Source of the DNA: an uncultured Bacilli bacterium
GTDB lineage: Bacteria; Bacillota_I; Bacilli_A; RF39; UBA660
DNA length: 22,828 bases
Assembly (NCBI GenBank): GCA_905235875.1
Contig: CAJONL010000042.1
Location: 1 to 22,828, forward strand
Direction of reading: 5' to 3'
In this document: in pieces, positions 7,434-13,882 of the stretch
How the letters are laid out: every line of letters starts with the position of its first letter
How positions within the stretch are numbered: the stretch's first letter is position 1
Notes under the pieces: model-generated
The model's input: the letters and a program-made list of their open reading frames with translations, nothing else
The model's database searches: none
Told to the model about the DNA's origin: nothing
Program-made: the position numbers and the translations under genes

Positions 7434-7467
7434 ATATAATTAATATCATTATAATGGGAGGGAAAAT

Positions 7468-8262
7468 ATGAAAAAAATAATTCCATTTAATAAAGATATT
7501 ACATTTAAAGGAAATATAAAAGAAATAATATCTATAGCTTTAGATGATGATTTAACTTTAAAAGGTGAAAATAAAATAGTTGGTAATTTTTATATAAAGG
7601 GAGAATATAGAGAAGAAAATGAGGCATTAACCCTAGAAAAATATAGTTATAAACTTCCAGTAGAAATAGAAATATCAGATCAATATGATACTTATGATGC
7701 TACTATAGATATAGATGATTTTATGTATGAAGTAAATAAAAATATTTTAAGTGTTAGTATAAAAGTTAAAATAGATAATATTGAGAAAAAGGAAAGTATT
7801 AATGTAATAAATGATAGGGAAGAACTTAAAGATGAAATAGAACCAAATAAAGATATAGATTTAGATGATAAATATGAAGAAAAAAAAGAAATAATAGATA
7901 TACCTGAACTAAAGGAAAACCTTATAGAAAAAGAAATTGATAAAAAAGAAGAGCAAAAGGAAGTGATTAATAAACTAGATAAGGAAATGAATGATAGACT
8001 TGAAAAGGAAGCTAAAGTTAATAAAATAATAAATGATAACAGTAACAATAACAGTAATAGTTTTTCGCTTATAGATAAAAATCAATTGAATGCTGAGAAT
8101 AATAAATATTTAACTTATTTTGTATATAAAGTTAAGGAAGAAGATACTATAAATTATATAAAGGAAAAGTACAAAGTATCTGTTGATGATTTGAGTGATT
8201 ACAATGATTTAGAAAAATTTGGACCTGGTGTTAAACTTATAATACCAAGTTTAAAAAAATGA
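7468..8262 (+). CDS. SpoVID-like protein: N-terminal SPOCS-type domain plus C-terminal LysM
   Basis: The product has 264 residues in three parts. Residues about 8-105 are beta-rich (FKGNIKEIISIALDDDL, then VGNFYIKGEY, then KLPVEIEI and NILSVSIKVKI), resembling the SPOCS/DUF3794 domain of SpoVID and SipL. Residues about 106-190 are a highly charged Glu/Lys linker, probably helical and disordered. Residues about 216-262 are a LysM domain (YFVYKVKEEDTINYIKEKY, ending in LIIPSL). B. subtilis SpoVID has the same order, but at 575 residues its linker is much longer. SpoVID tethers coat proteins around the forespore. There is no signal peptide, fitting a mother-cell protein. GGGAGGG precedes the ATG by 5 nt. 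The next gene overlaps by ATGA and is YsxE-like, which is the Bacillus gene order. The domain call is good; a spore role is inferred. Confidence 0.62.
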   Translation: MKKIIPFNKDITFKGNIKEIISIALDDDLTLKGENKIVGNFYIKGEYREENEALTLEKYSYKLPVEIEISDQYDTYDATIDIDDFMYEVNKNILSVSIKVKIDNIEKKESINVINDREELKDEIEPNKDIDLDDKYEEKKEIIDIPELKENLIEKEIDKKEEQKEVINKLDKEMNDRLEKEAKVNKIINDNSNNNSNSFSLIDKNQLNAENNKYLTYFVYKVKEEDTINYIKEKYKVSVDDLSDYNDLEKFGPGVKLIIPSLKK

Positions 8263-9155
8263 TTAATTATAAGTTATTTAAAGATAATAATTTAAGATTT
8301 AATAAAATAACTAAAGATAAATCTTGTTTTATTATCGAAACAAAAAGTGATAAATATGTTGTAAAACCTAATGAGCTATTTTTAGATAAAACTTATAAAT
8401 ATTTAAATTCAAGAGGTTTTAATTATTTTCCTAATTATTTTATATTAGATAAATATATGATTTATAATTATATAGATAATAATAATGAAAATGATGAGGA
8501 AAGGTTAATAGATTTAGTAATTCTTCTAAGTCTTCTTCATTTGAAAACTACTAGATATAGTAAAATAGATATTGATGATTTAAAGATAATATATGAGAAT
8601 TTAGATAACCAAATTAATAATTTATATGAGTACTATAGTAAGATAAATGATGAAATAGATACTAGTATTTATATGTCTCCTTCAAGTTATTTATTAATTA
8701 GAAATATTAGTATAATATATAGTGCTTTAGATTTTTCAAAAAGTACTTTAAATAATTGGTATGAAAATATAAAAAATAGTGATAGAGAAAGAAAGGTATT
8801 AATTCATAATAATTTTGATTTAAATCATATCAGAAAGAATAAGAGTACTCCTTACTTAATTAGTTTTTCTAAATCTAAAATAGATTTTCCTATATATGAA
8901 TTATATAATATTTATATAAATACTTATGATATGTATGATTTTAAAGATATATTAAAAGTATATGAGAGTAAATATCCTCTTACTAATAATGAACTTTCTC
9001 TACTATTTATTCTTATTTCTATACCTGATAAGATAGATTTTACTAATGATGAATATCTAGATACTATAAAGGTAAAAAATATGATTAATAGGCTTATAAA
9101 AAGTGATCAGTTTATAAAGCCATATATAAAAAAAGAAGTACTTGATAAAAAATAA
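8259..9155 (+). CDS. YsxE/CotS-like kinase-fold protein, probably a pseudokinase
   Basis: The product has 298 residues. The layout fits the aminoglycoside-phosphotransferase/CotS fold: an N-lobe with FIIETKSDKYVVKP, a hinge (YMIYNYID), a helical C-lobe, and a catalytic-loop-like VLIHNNFDLNHI at about 185-196. In active relatives the loop reads H-G-D-x-x-x-x-N; here the Asp position is Asn, so catalysis is doubtful. B. subtilis ysxE lies directly after spoVID, and the upstream gene here looks like SpoVID. The ATG overlaps the upstream TGA (ATGA) and has no ribosome site of its own, so translation must be coupled. Homology is remote by eye: the assignment rests on the fold pattern plus gene order, and a more general phosphotransferase relative is possible. 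Confidence 0.5.
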   Translation: MINYKLFKDNNLRFNKITKDKSCFIIETKSDKYVVKPNELFLDKTYKYLNSRGFNYFPNYFILDKYMIYNYIDNNNENDEERLIDLVILLSLLHLKTTRYSKIDIDDLKIIYENLDNQINNLYEYYSKINDEIDTSIYMSPSSYLLIRNISIIYSALDFSKSTLNNWYENIKNSDRERKVLIHNNFDLNHIRKNKSTPYLISFSKSKIDFPIYELYNIYINTYDMYDFKDILKVYESKYPLTNNELSLLFILISIPDKIDFTNDEYLDTIKVKNMINRLIKSDQFIKPYIKKEVLDKK

Positions 9156-9170
9156 AGAAAATATTATACT
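9142..9170 (+). promoter_or_regulatory. Sigma-A-type promoter of the SUFU-domain gene
   Basis: TTGATA (9142-9147), 17-bp spacer, TATACT (9165-9170). It lies across the 3' end of the preceding gene. The -10 ends 6 nt before GGTGA, so the transcript should begin at the ribosome site. Confidence 0.75.
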
Positions 9171-9185
9171 TTAAATGGTGATTGT

Positions 9186-9806
9186 ATGGCATTATTTGTA
9201 AAGAAAAAAGATGGCAATTTAAGTGATGTAATAAATGAAGAAGATATTGGTTTTAGTGCTATAGAAAATTATTTTAGCAAATTACATAATGAAGATGTTA
9301 ATCCTAAACACTTTTATCCTAAAGTTGCTTATAGATTTGGTGGGATAGATCCTTTAGATGAAGTAGATGTTTATATATGTAAAGATTACTATCATTTTGT
9401 TACTTATGGTTTTTCAGAATTATATGAGAAACAAAGTAATATAAATGATATAAGTGGTTATGGTATGGAGTTTACTTTAATGCTAGATAAAGAAAATATA
9501 ACTGATGATGATCTAGAAGATCTTTATGATCTTATTCAAGATATAGCAAAAGCTACTTTTGATGAAGGTGAGATATTTAAAGAATATGATTATATAGATT
9601 TTGGTGATAATATTTATTCCTCAAGGATAAGTGGCTTTATTATAGTTCCTGATCCATTAGCTAAAGAAATTAGTACTTTAAATGGAAAAGTTAAGTTTTT
9701 ACTTTTAGTTGGAGTAACTAAAGAAGATATAGAAAATATTAAAAGTAAAAAAATTACTGTAAAAGATTTATATAATACACTTGGAGAATTAACTTATTAT
9801 AAATAG
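9186..9806 (+). CDS. Suppressor of fused (SUFU) domain protein
   Basis: The product has 206 residues, about the length of one SUFU domain. Recognisable parts are HFYPKVAYRFGGIDPLDEVDVY at about 42-63, HFVTYGFSELYEK at about 71-83, GYGMEFTLML at about 91-100, and the closing FLLLVGVTKEDIENIKS segment near 170-187. The G-F-S-E-L-Y and G-x-E-(F/L)-T-x stretches are typical. Bacterial SUFU proteins are soluble; many are immunity proteins for polymorphic toxins, others have no known role. No toxin or secretion gene is adjacent, so immunity is not supported here. It has its own promoter; the start ATG is 4 nt after GGTGA. Confidence 0.8.
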   Translation: MALFVKKKDGNLSDVINEEDIGFSAIENYFSKLHNEDVNPKHFYPKVAYRFGGIDPLDEVDVYICKDYYHFVTYGFSELYEKQSNINDISGYGMEFTLMLDKENITDDDLEDLYDLIQDIAKATFDEGEIFKEYDYIDFGDNIYSSRISGFIIVPDPLAKEISTLNGKVKFLLLVGVTKEDIENIKSKKITVKDLYNTLGELTYYK

Positions 9807-9841
9807 TTAGTTCTTTTTAATTAATAATTAATATGTTTTTA

Positions 9842-9850
9842 TGATATAAT
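9842..9850 (+). promoter_or_regulatory. Extended -10 promoter giving a leaderless recD2 mRNA
   Basis: TG (9842-9843), A, TATAAT (9845-9850). A weak -35, TTAATA, lies at 9821-9826. Only 6 nt separate the -10 from the ATG at 9857, so the start of transcription should fall on the ATG. No ribosome site lies upstream of the ATG. Confidence 0.65.
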
Positions 9851-9856
9851 TTTTAT

Positions 9857-12019
9857 ATGAGTTATATTAAAGGAAATTATTATAAAAGTATTTTTAATGG
9901 AAATAATGGCTACGTTGTTGGCCTTTTTAAAGTGAAAGAAACTGATTTAGATATATCTTCTAAAACTATTACATTTACAGGATATTTTGATACTTTGAAC
10001 GAAGTAGATACATATGTTCTGGAGGGAGATATAGTTGAACATAAAAAGTATGGTAAACAGTTTAATTGTACTTCTTATAAAATAGAAATGCCTACTGATA
10101 AAGATCGTATTATTGAGTTTTTATCAAGTTCTTTATTTCATAAAATAGGTGAAAAGAAAGCGAAAAAGATAGTTGATGCTTTAGGGTGTGATGCTCTTGA
10201 AAGAATTATTAATGATTACGACATTTTGCTTACTATTAAAAGTATTTCTAAGGAAGATAGGGATGTTATTTATTATACTTTATTAAATTATAAATCAAGT
10301 TATGAAGAAGTGATGAATCTTATAAAAATAGGATTTTCTATGAAAGATGCACTTCTTATAAAAGAATATTATAATGACTTAACTGATGTTTATAATAATC
10401 CTTATTTAGTTATTAATGATATAAAAGAAATTACTTTTCCTAAAGTAGAGAAAATTAAAAGTTATCTTAATATAGATAATAATGATATAAGACGCATTTC
10501 AGCTGGAATAATTTATGTTATGGAAAATATAAGTTTTAGAACTGGTAATACTTATACTTCTTATAGTGAACTAATATATTATGCAAAAAAAATACTTTTA
10601 GTTAATGAAAATACTATAAATGATTCTATTAAAGAGTTAGTAGCTAATGATAAAATTTTAATATATGATGATAAGTATTATTTAAAAGATATATATAATA
10701 GTGAAAAATATATTGCTGAAAGAATAGCAATGCTTACAAGTTTTTGTGAAAATAAAAAATATGATAAAAAATTAACAAGAATAGAGGAAGAGTTTAATTG
10801 TGAATTTGATATAGAACAAAAAAAAGCAATTCTTTCTGCTATTAATAATAAAGTATCAATAATAACTGGTGGTCCTGGTACTGGTAAAACTACTATTATT
10901 AAGGCTATTACTAATCTTTATCAAGATATAAATAAACTTAGTAATGCATCTTTGAAAAAAGATATAGTTTTTTTGGCTCCTACTGGTAGGGCTAGTAAAA
11001 GAATAAGTGAGCAAGTTGGATATCCTAGTTATACAATACATAGATTTTTAAAATGGCAAAAGGAATCAAATACTTTTATGATAAATGAAGAAAATAAAAG
11101 TGATGCTAAATTTGTAATAGTAGATGAAGCTAGTATGCTTGATACTAATATATTTTATAATCTTTTACTTGGACTTAAAGCTAATACTAAAATCTTATTA
11201 ATTGGAGATATTAACCAGCTGCCTTCAGTTGGAGCAGGTCAAGTTTTAAAAGATTTAATAGAAAGCGATATAGTTCCTACTGTTTATTTAAAAAGAATAT
11301 ATCGCAGAGAAAAAGGTTCTTATATTAATATTTTTGCTAGTGATATTATAAATGGTGGAGTGGATTTTTCAATATTTAATGAGACACCAGAACTTACTTT
11401 TGTAGAAACTGATAGTAGTAATTTAAAAAAAGTTTTAGAAGATTTTATAGTAACTTATAAAGATATGTCTATTTATGATATAGAGGTTCTTGTACCTCTA
11501 TATAAAGGTGAAAATGGTATAGATGATTTAAATAAGTATATAAGAAATATTTTAAATGAAAAAGATTTATTAAAAAATGAAGTTAAGGGTAAAGAGGAAA
11601 GTTATCGGGAAAAAGATAAAGTTATTCACTTAGTAAATAGTCCAGAAGATAATGTATTTAATGGTGATATAGGTGAAATAATTAGAATTGATATAAGTAA
11701 AAAAGAAATAATAATTGATTTTGATAATAATATTGTTTTATATAAACAAAAAGATTTTGATAACTTTAGACTTGCTTATTGTATAAGTGTACATAAAGCA
11801 CAAGGAAGTGAATTTAGTGTTGTAATAGTACCAATACTAAGTTCTTATAATGGAATGTTATATAAGAAACTTATATATACCGCTGTTACTCGTGCTAAGC
11901 AAAGACTCATTTTAATAGGAGAAAAAGATGCTATAGAAAAGGCTGTTAAAACTGAAAGAGAACAAAATAGAAAAACTTCTTTAAAAGATTTTTTAGTTGA
12001 AAGTATAAATAATATTTAA
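9857..12019 (+). CDS. recD2: RecD2-type ATP-dependent DNA helicase
   Basis: The 720-residue protein is typical in length for RecD2, the 5'-3' superfamily 1B helicase found without RecBC in Firmicutes. An OB-like N-terminal region (GNYYKSIF to about 75) is followed by helix-hairpin-helix-type repeats (FHKIGEKKAKKIV at about 94-106, then IRRISAG). The motor follows: Walker A GGPGTGKTT at 338-346, the Gly-Arg motif APTGRASKR at 374-382, Walker B VDEASMLD at 422-429, GDINQLPSVGAGQ, and motif VI YTAVTRAKQRL near 690. It acts in DNA repair and replication stress. All helicase motifs look intact. The ATG has no Shine-Dalgarno and lies 6 nt after a consensus -10, so the mRNA is probably leaderless. 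A terminator follows at 12038. Confidence 0.93.
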   Translation: MSYIKGNYYKSIFNGNNGYVVGLFKVKETDLDISSKTITFTGYFDTLNEVDTYVLEGDIVEHKKYGKQFNCTSYKIEMPTDKDRIIEFLSSSLFHKIGEKKAKKIVDALGCDALERIINDYDILLTIKSISKEDRDVIYYTLLNYKSSYEEVMNLIKIGFSMKDALLIKEYYNDLTDVYNNPYLVINDIKEITFPKVEKIKSYLNIDNNDIRRISAGIIYVMENISFRTGNTYTSYSELIYYAKKILLVNENTINDSIKELVANDKILIYDDKYYLKDIYNSEKYIAERIAMLTSFCENKKYDKKLTRIEEEFNCEFDIEQKKAILSAINNKVSIITGGPGTGKTTIIKAITNLYQDINKLSNASLKKDIVFLAPTGRASKRISEQVGYPSYTIHRFLKWQKESNTFMINEENKSDAKFVIVDEASMLDTNIFYNLLLGLKANTKILLIGDINQLPSVGAGQVLKDLIESDIVPTVYLKRIYRREKGSYINIFASDIINGGVDFSIFNETPELTFVETDSSNLKKVLEDFIVTYKDMSIYDIEVLVPLYKGENGIDDLNKYIRNILNEKDLLKNEVKGKEESYREKDKVIHLVNSPEDNVFNGDIGEIIRIDISKKEIIIDFDNNIVLYKQKDFDNFRLAYCISVHKAQGSEFSVVIVPILSSYNGMLYKKLIYTAVTRAKQRLILIGEKDAIEKAVKTEREQNRKTSLKDFLVESINNI

Positions 12020-12037
12020 TTTAAAATAAATGAAATT

Positions 12038-12061
12038 AAAACCTTTTAAAGGGTTTTTTTT
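12038..12061 (+). terminator. Intrinsic terminator after recD2
   Basis: AAAACC (12038-12043) pairs with GGTTTT (12052-12057), with partial TTT/AAA pairing inside, followed by more T residues to 12061. It lies upstream of the promoter and start of the next gene. Confidence 0.65.
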
Positions 12062-12073
12062 GTATATTTTTTT

Positions 12074-12082
12074 TGATATAAT
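12074..12082 (+). promoter_or_regulatory. Extended -10 promoter of the permease gene
   Basis: TG (12074-12075), A, TATAAT (12077-12082), with no good -35, as the T-tract of the terminator occupies that position. GGTGAT begins 6 nt after the -10. Confidence 0.6.
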
Positions 12083-12098
12083 TAATATGGTGATAGAG

Positions 12099-13253
12099 AT
12101 GATTAAAAAGAAAAAAGATGAATTAGATGTTGAAAATTTAAATAAGCTTATTTTACTTGGAAAAAAACTTGTTAAAGTTGTATTAGTATTAACTATATTA
12201 AGTTCTGTTTTTTTAGGAATACTAGTGCTTAGTAAGTTGAAAGTTGCTGGTACTTTAGTAGATGTATTGATGGTTGCCTCTCCATTTTTTATAGGGTATG
12301 TTCTGGCGTGGCTTTTAAATCCGCTTGTTACAAGACTTGAAAAGAAAAAAATAGGTAGAGTGCTTGGCTCGATAATTGTGTTTTTACTTTTTTTGGTTTT
12401 AATTTTTTTAATAATAAAAGTAATGATTCCTATGTTATATGAACAAATAAACGATTTTATTGGAATTATACCTGGATTATTTGATTCGTTCTCTGATTAT
12501 CTTCAAAGAATTTTTGAAAAACTAGATGGTACAGGTATTGATTTTTCTGGCATTGAAGAAAAAGTAAACGATATGCTTGAACAACTTGGTGCAAATGTTA
12601 CAAAACAACTTCCATCATCAATTATTGATGGAGTAGGAAGTATTGTTTCAAGTATTTGGCAAGTTTTACTTGGACTAATTATTGGTTTTTATTTACTAAT
12701 TGATTTTGATAAAATGGGTAAAATATTTGATATTCTCCCAAGAAAGTATCAAAAATCAGTTAAAAAAGTTGCATTAGAAATTGATGCTACTTGTAAAAAC
12801 TTTGTTCAAGGTTCATTATTTATATCGTTTATAATATTTGTAATTACTAGTTCGTTTTTTGCAATAATTGGACTTCCATCACCAATGCTATTTGGACTTA
12901 TATGTGGTATAACAAACTTAATTCCTTATATTGGTCCATGGATTGGAGGAGCAATTGCAGCAATAGTAGGCTTTACTGTATCTCCATTAGTTGGAATATT
13001 ATCTATTATCGTAGCATTTGCTGCCCAACAAATAGATGGTTTAATTTTGCAACCACTTATAATGAGTAAAACTATGAAATTACATCCTGTTACAATTATG
13101 ATAGGACTATTAGTATTTGAATATTTCTTTGGTGTTATTGGTATGATAGTTGCAACACCAGTTATTGCTTGTATGAAAGTTTTAATTGTTCACTTTATAG
13201 AAAAGTATGATTTAAAAGAAAAAATGAAAAATGTTGGAGTAAAAGGGGCTTAA
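12099..13253 (+). CDS. AI-2E family transporter (UPF0118 permease)
   Basis: The product has 384 residues. A lysine-rich N-terminus is followed by about eight hydrophobic segments in the arrangement of the AI-2E/PerM family: two near the N-terminus (including VLMVASPFFIGYVLAWLLNPLV), a long amphipathic extracytoplasmic region (about residues 115-185), then the conserved C-terminal block with GLPSPMLFGLICGITNLIPYIGPWIGG and QQIDGLILQPLIMSK. Family members include AI-2 exporters, Na+/H+ exchangers and the sporulation protein YtvI, so the substrate is unknown. I choose ATG 12099 with GGTGAT at 12089-12094. A longer frame from 12030 would run through the recD2 terminator and this promoter and is rejected. 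The next gene starts one base after its stop. Confidence 0.85.
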   Translation: MIKKKKDELDVENLNKLILLGKKLVKVVLVLTILSSVFLGILVLSKLKVAGTLVDVLMVASPFFIGYVLAWLLNPLVTRLEKKKIGRVLGSIIVFLLFLVLIFLIIKVMIPMLYEQINDFIGIIPGLFDSFSDYLQRIFEKLDGTGIDFSGIEEKVNDMLEQLGANVTKQLPSSIIDGVGSIVSSIWQVLLGLIIGFYLLIDFDKMGKIFDILPRKYQKSVKKVALEIDATCKNFVQGSLFISFIIFVITSSFFAIIGLPSPMLFGLICGITNLIPYIGPWIGGAIAAIVGFTVSPLVGILSIIVAFAAQQIDGLILQPLIMSKTMKLHPVTIMIGLLVFEYFFGVIGMIVATPVIACMKVLIVHFIEKYDLKEKMKNVGVKGA

Positions 13254-13254
13254 T

Positions 13255-13788
13255 ATGAGAATATACTTAGTTGGAGGAAAAGCAAGATCAGGTAAAGATA
13301 CTATTTCAGATTTCATGGAAGAAGAGCTAAAAAACCAAAATAAAAAGGTGTGTCGTCTTCAGATAAGCTCTTATATAAAATACTATGCAACAAAGTATTT
13401 TGGCTGGGATGGAAGAGAAGAGACTAAACCAAGGGATCTTTTAATTAATATTGGTACCAATATAATAAGAGAAAAAATAGACGAAAATTTTCATATTAAT
13501 AGATTACTGCAAGATATTGAAGTGCTTTCATACTTTTTTGATTATTTCATAGTATCAGATATAAGATTTCCAGTTGAAATAGAAAAAGTAAAAGAAAAAT
13601 ATGATGATGTAGTAACTATAAAGATGATAAGAGAAAGTGATGAATTAAATTCGTCTCAAAAAGAAAATAGAACAGAAACGTCTCTAGATAATTATAATGA
13701 TTTTGATTATATCATAAATAACAATGATTCTCTTGATACTTTAAAAAATAAGGCGTTAAATGTATTAAGAGAATCAAATGATTTATAA
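13255..13788 (+). CDS. P-loop deoxynucleotide/nucleotide monophosphate kinase-like protein
   Basis: The 177-residue soluble protein opens with a P-loop, GGKARSGKDT (residues 7-16), followed by a helix and later by YFIVSDIRFPVEIE at about 98-111. The Asp-Ile-Arg-Phe-Pro stretch is the usual lid and specificity feature of phage-type deoxynucleoside monophosphate kinases and dephospho-CoA-kinase-like folds. The length fits. It probably phosphorylates a (deoxy)nucleotide, but the substrate cannot be read. The ATG is one base after the permease stop, with AAAGGGG at 13242-13248 inside the permease gene, so the two genes are co-transcribed. Their functional link is not obvious. Confidence 0.7.
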   Translation: MRIYLVGGKARSGKDTISDFMEEELKNQNKKVCRLQISSYIKYYATKYFGWDGREETKPRDLLINIGTNIIREKIDENFHINRLLQDIEVLSYFFDYFIVSDIRFPVEIEKVKEKYDDVVTIKMIRESDELNSSQKENRTETSLDNYNDFDYIINNNDSLDTLKNKALNVLRESNDL

Positions 13789-13827
13789 AAAAGTAGAAAA
13801 TAATTTTATAATAAGTATTTAATAAAT

Positions 13828-13857
13828 TTGACTTTAAAGTCTTTATTGATGTAAAAT
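13828..13857 (+). promoter_or_regulatory. alaS promoter with a palindromic operator-like site
   Basis: TTGACT (13828-13833), 18-bp spacer, TAAAAT (13852-13857). The perfect 12-bp palindrome GACTTTAAAGTC (13830-13841) overlaps the -35 and spacer, where a repressor would block RNA polymerase. The upstream gap of 94 bp is too short for a T-box leader. Confidence 0.55.
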
Positions 13858-13882
13858 ATGACGAAGAAACAGGTGAGATAAT

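Noticed and set aside
7692..8048. 118-codon open frame on the minus strand, Ser/Leu/Ile-rich
   Set aside because: It is the antisense of the Glu/Lys-rich linker of the SpoVID-like gene; no ribosome site, composition typical of a shadow.
4100..8262. Mollicutes code (TGA as Trp)
   Set aside because: TGA ends the COG2509, SpoVID-like and SufD genes at sensible places and Trp is encoded by TGG; read-through would disrupt the overlapping next genes.
9186..9806. Toxin-immunity pair around the SUFU gene
   Set aside because: Neither neighbour resembles a toxin; the upstream gene is YsxE-like and the downstream gene is RecD2.
12030..12098. Longer N-terminus for the AI-2E permease
   Set aside because: This stretch contains the recD2 terminator and the -10 of the permease; ATG 12099 has a good GGTGAT site.
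13789..13882. T-box riboswitch upstream of alaS
   Set aside because: The gap is 94 bp, there is no long leader with a terminator/antiterminator, and no T-box core was found.
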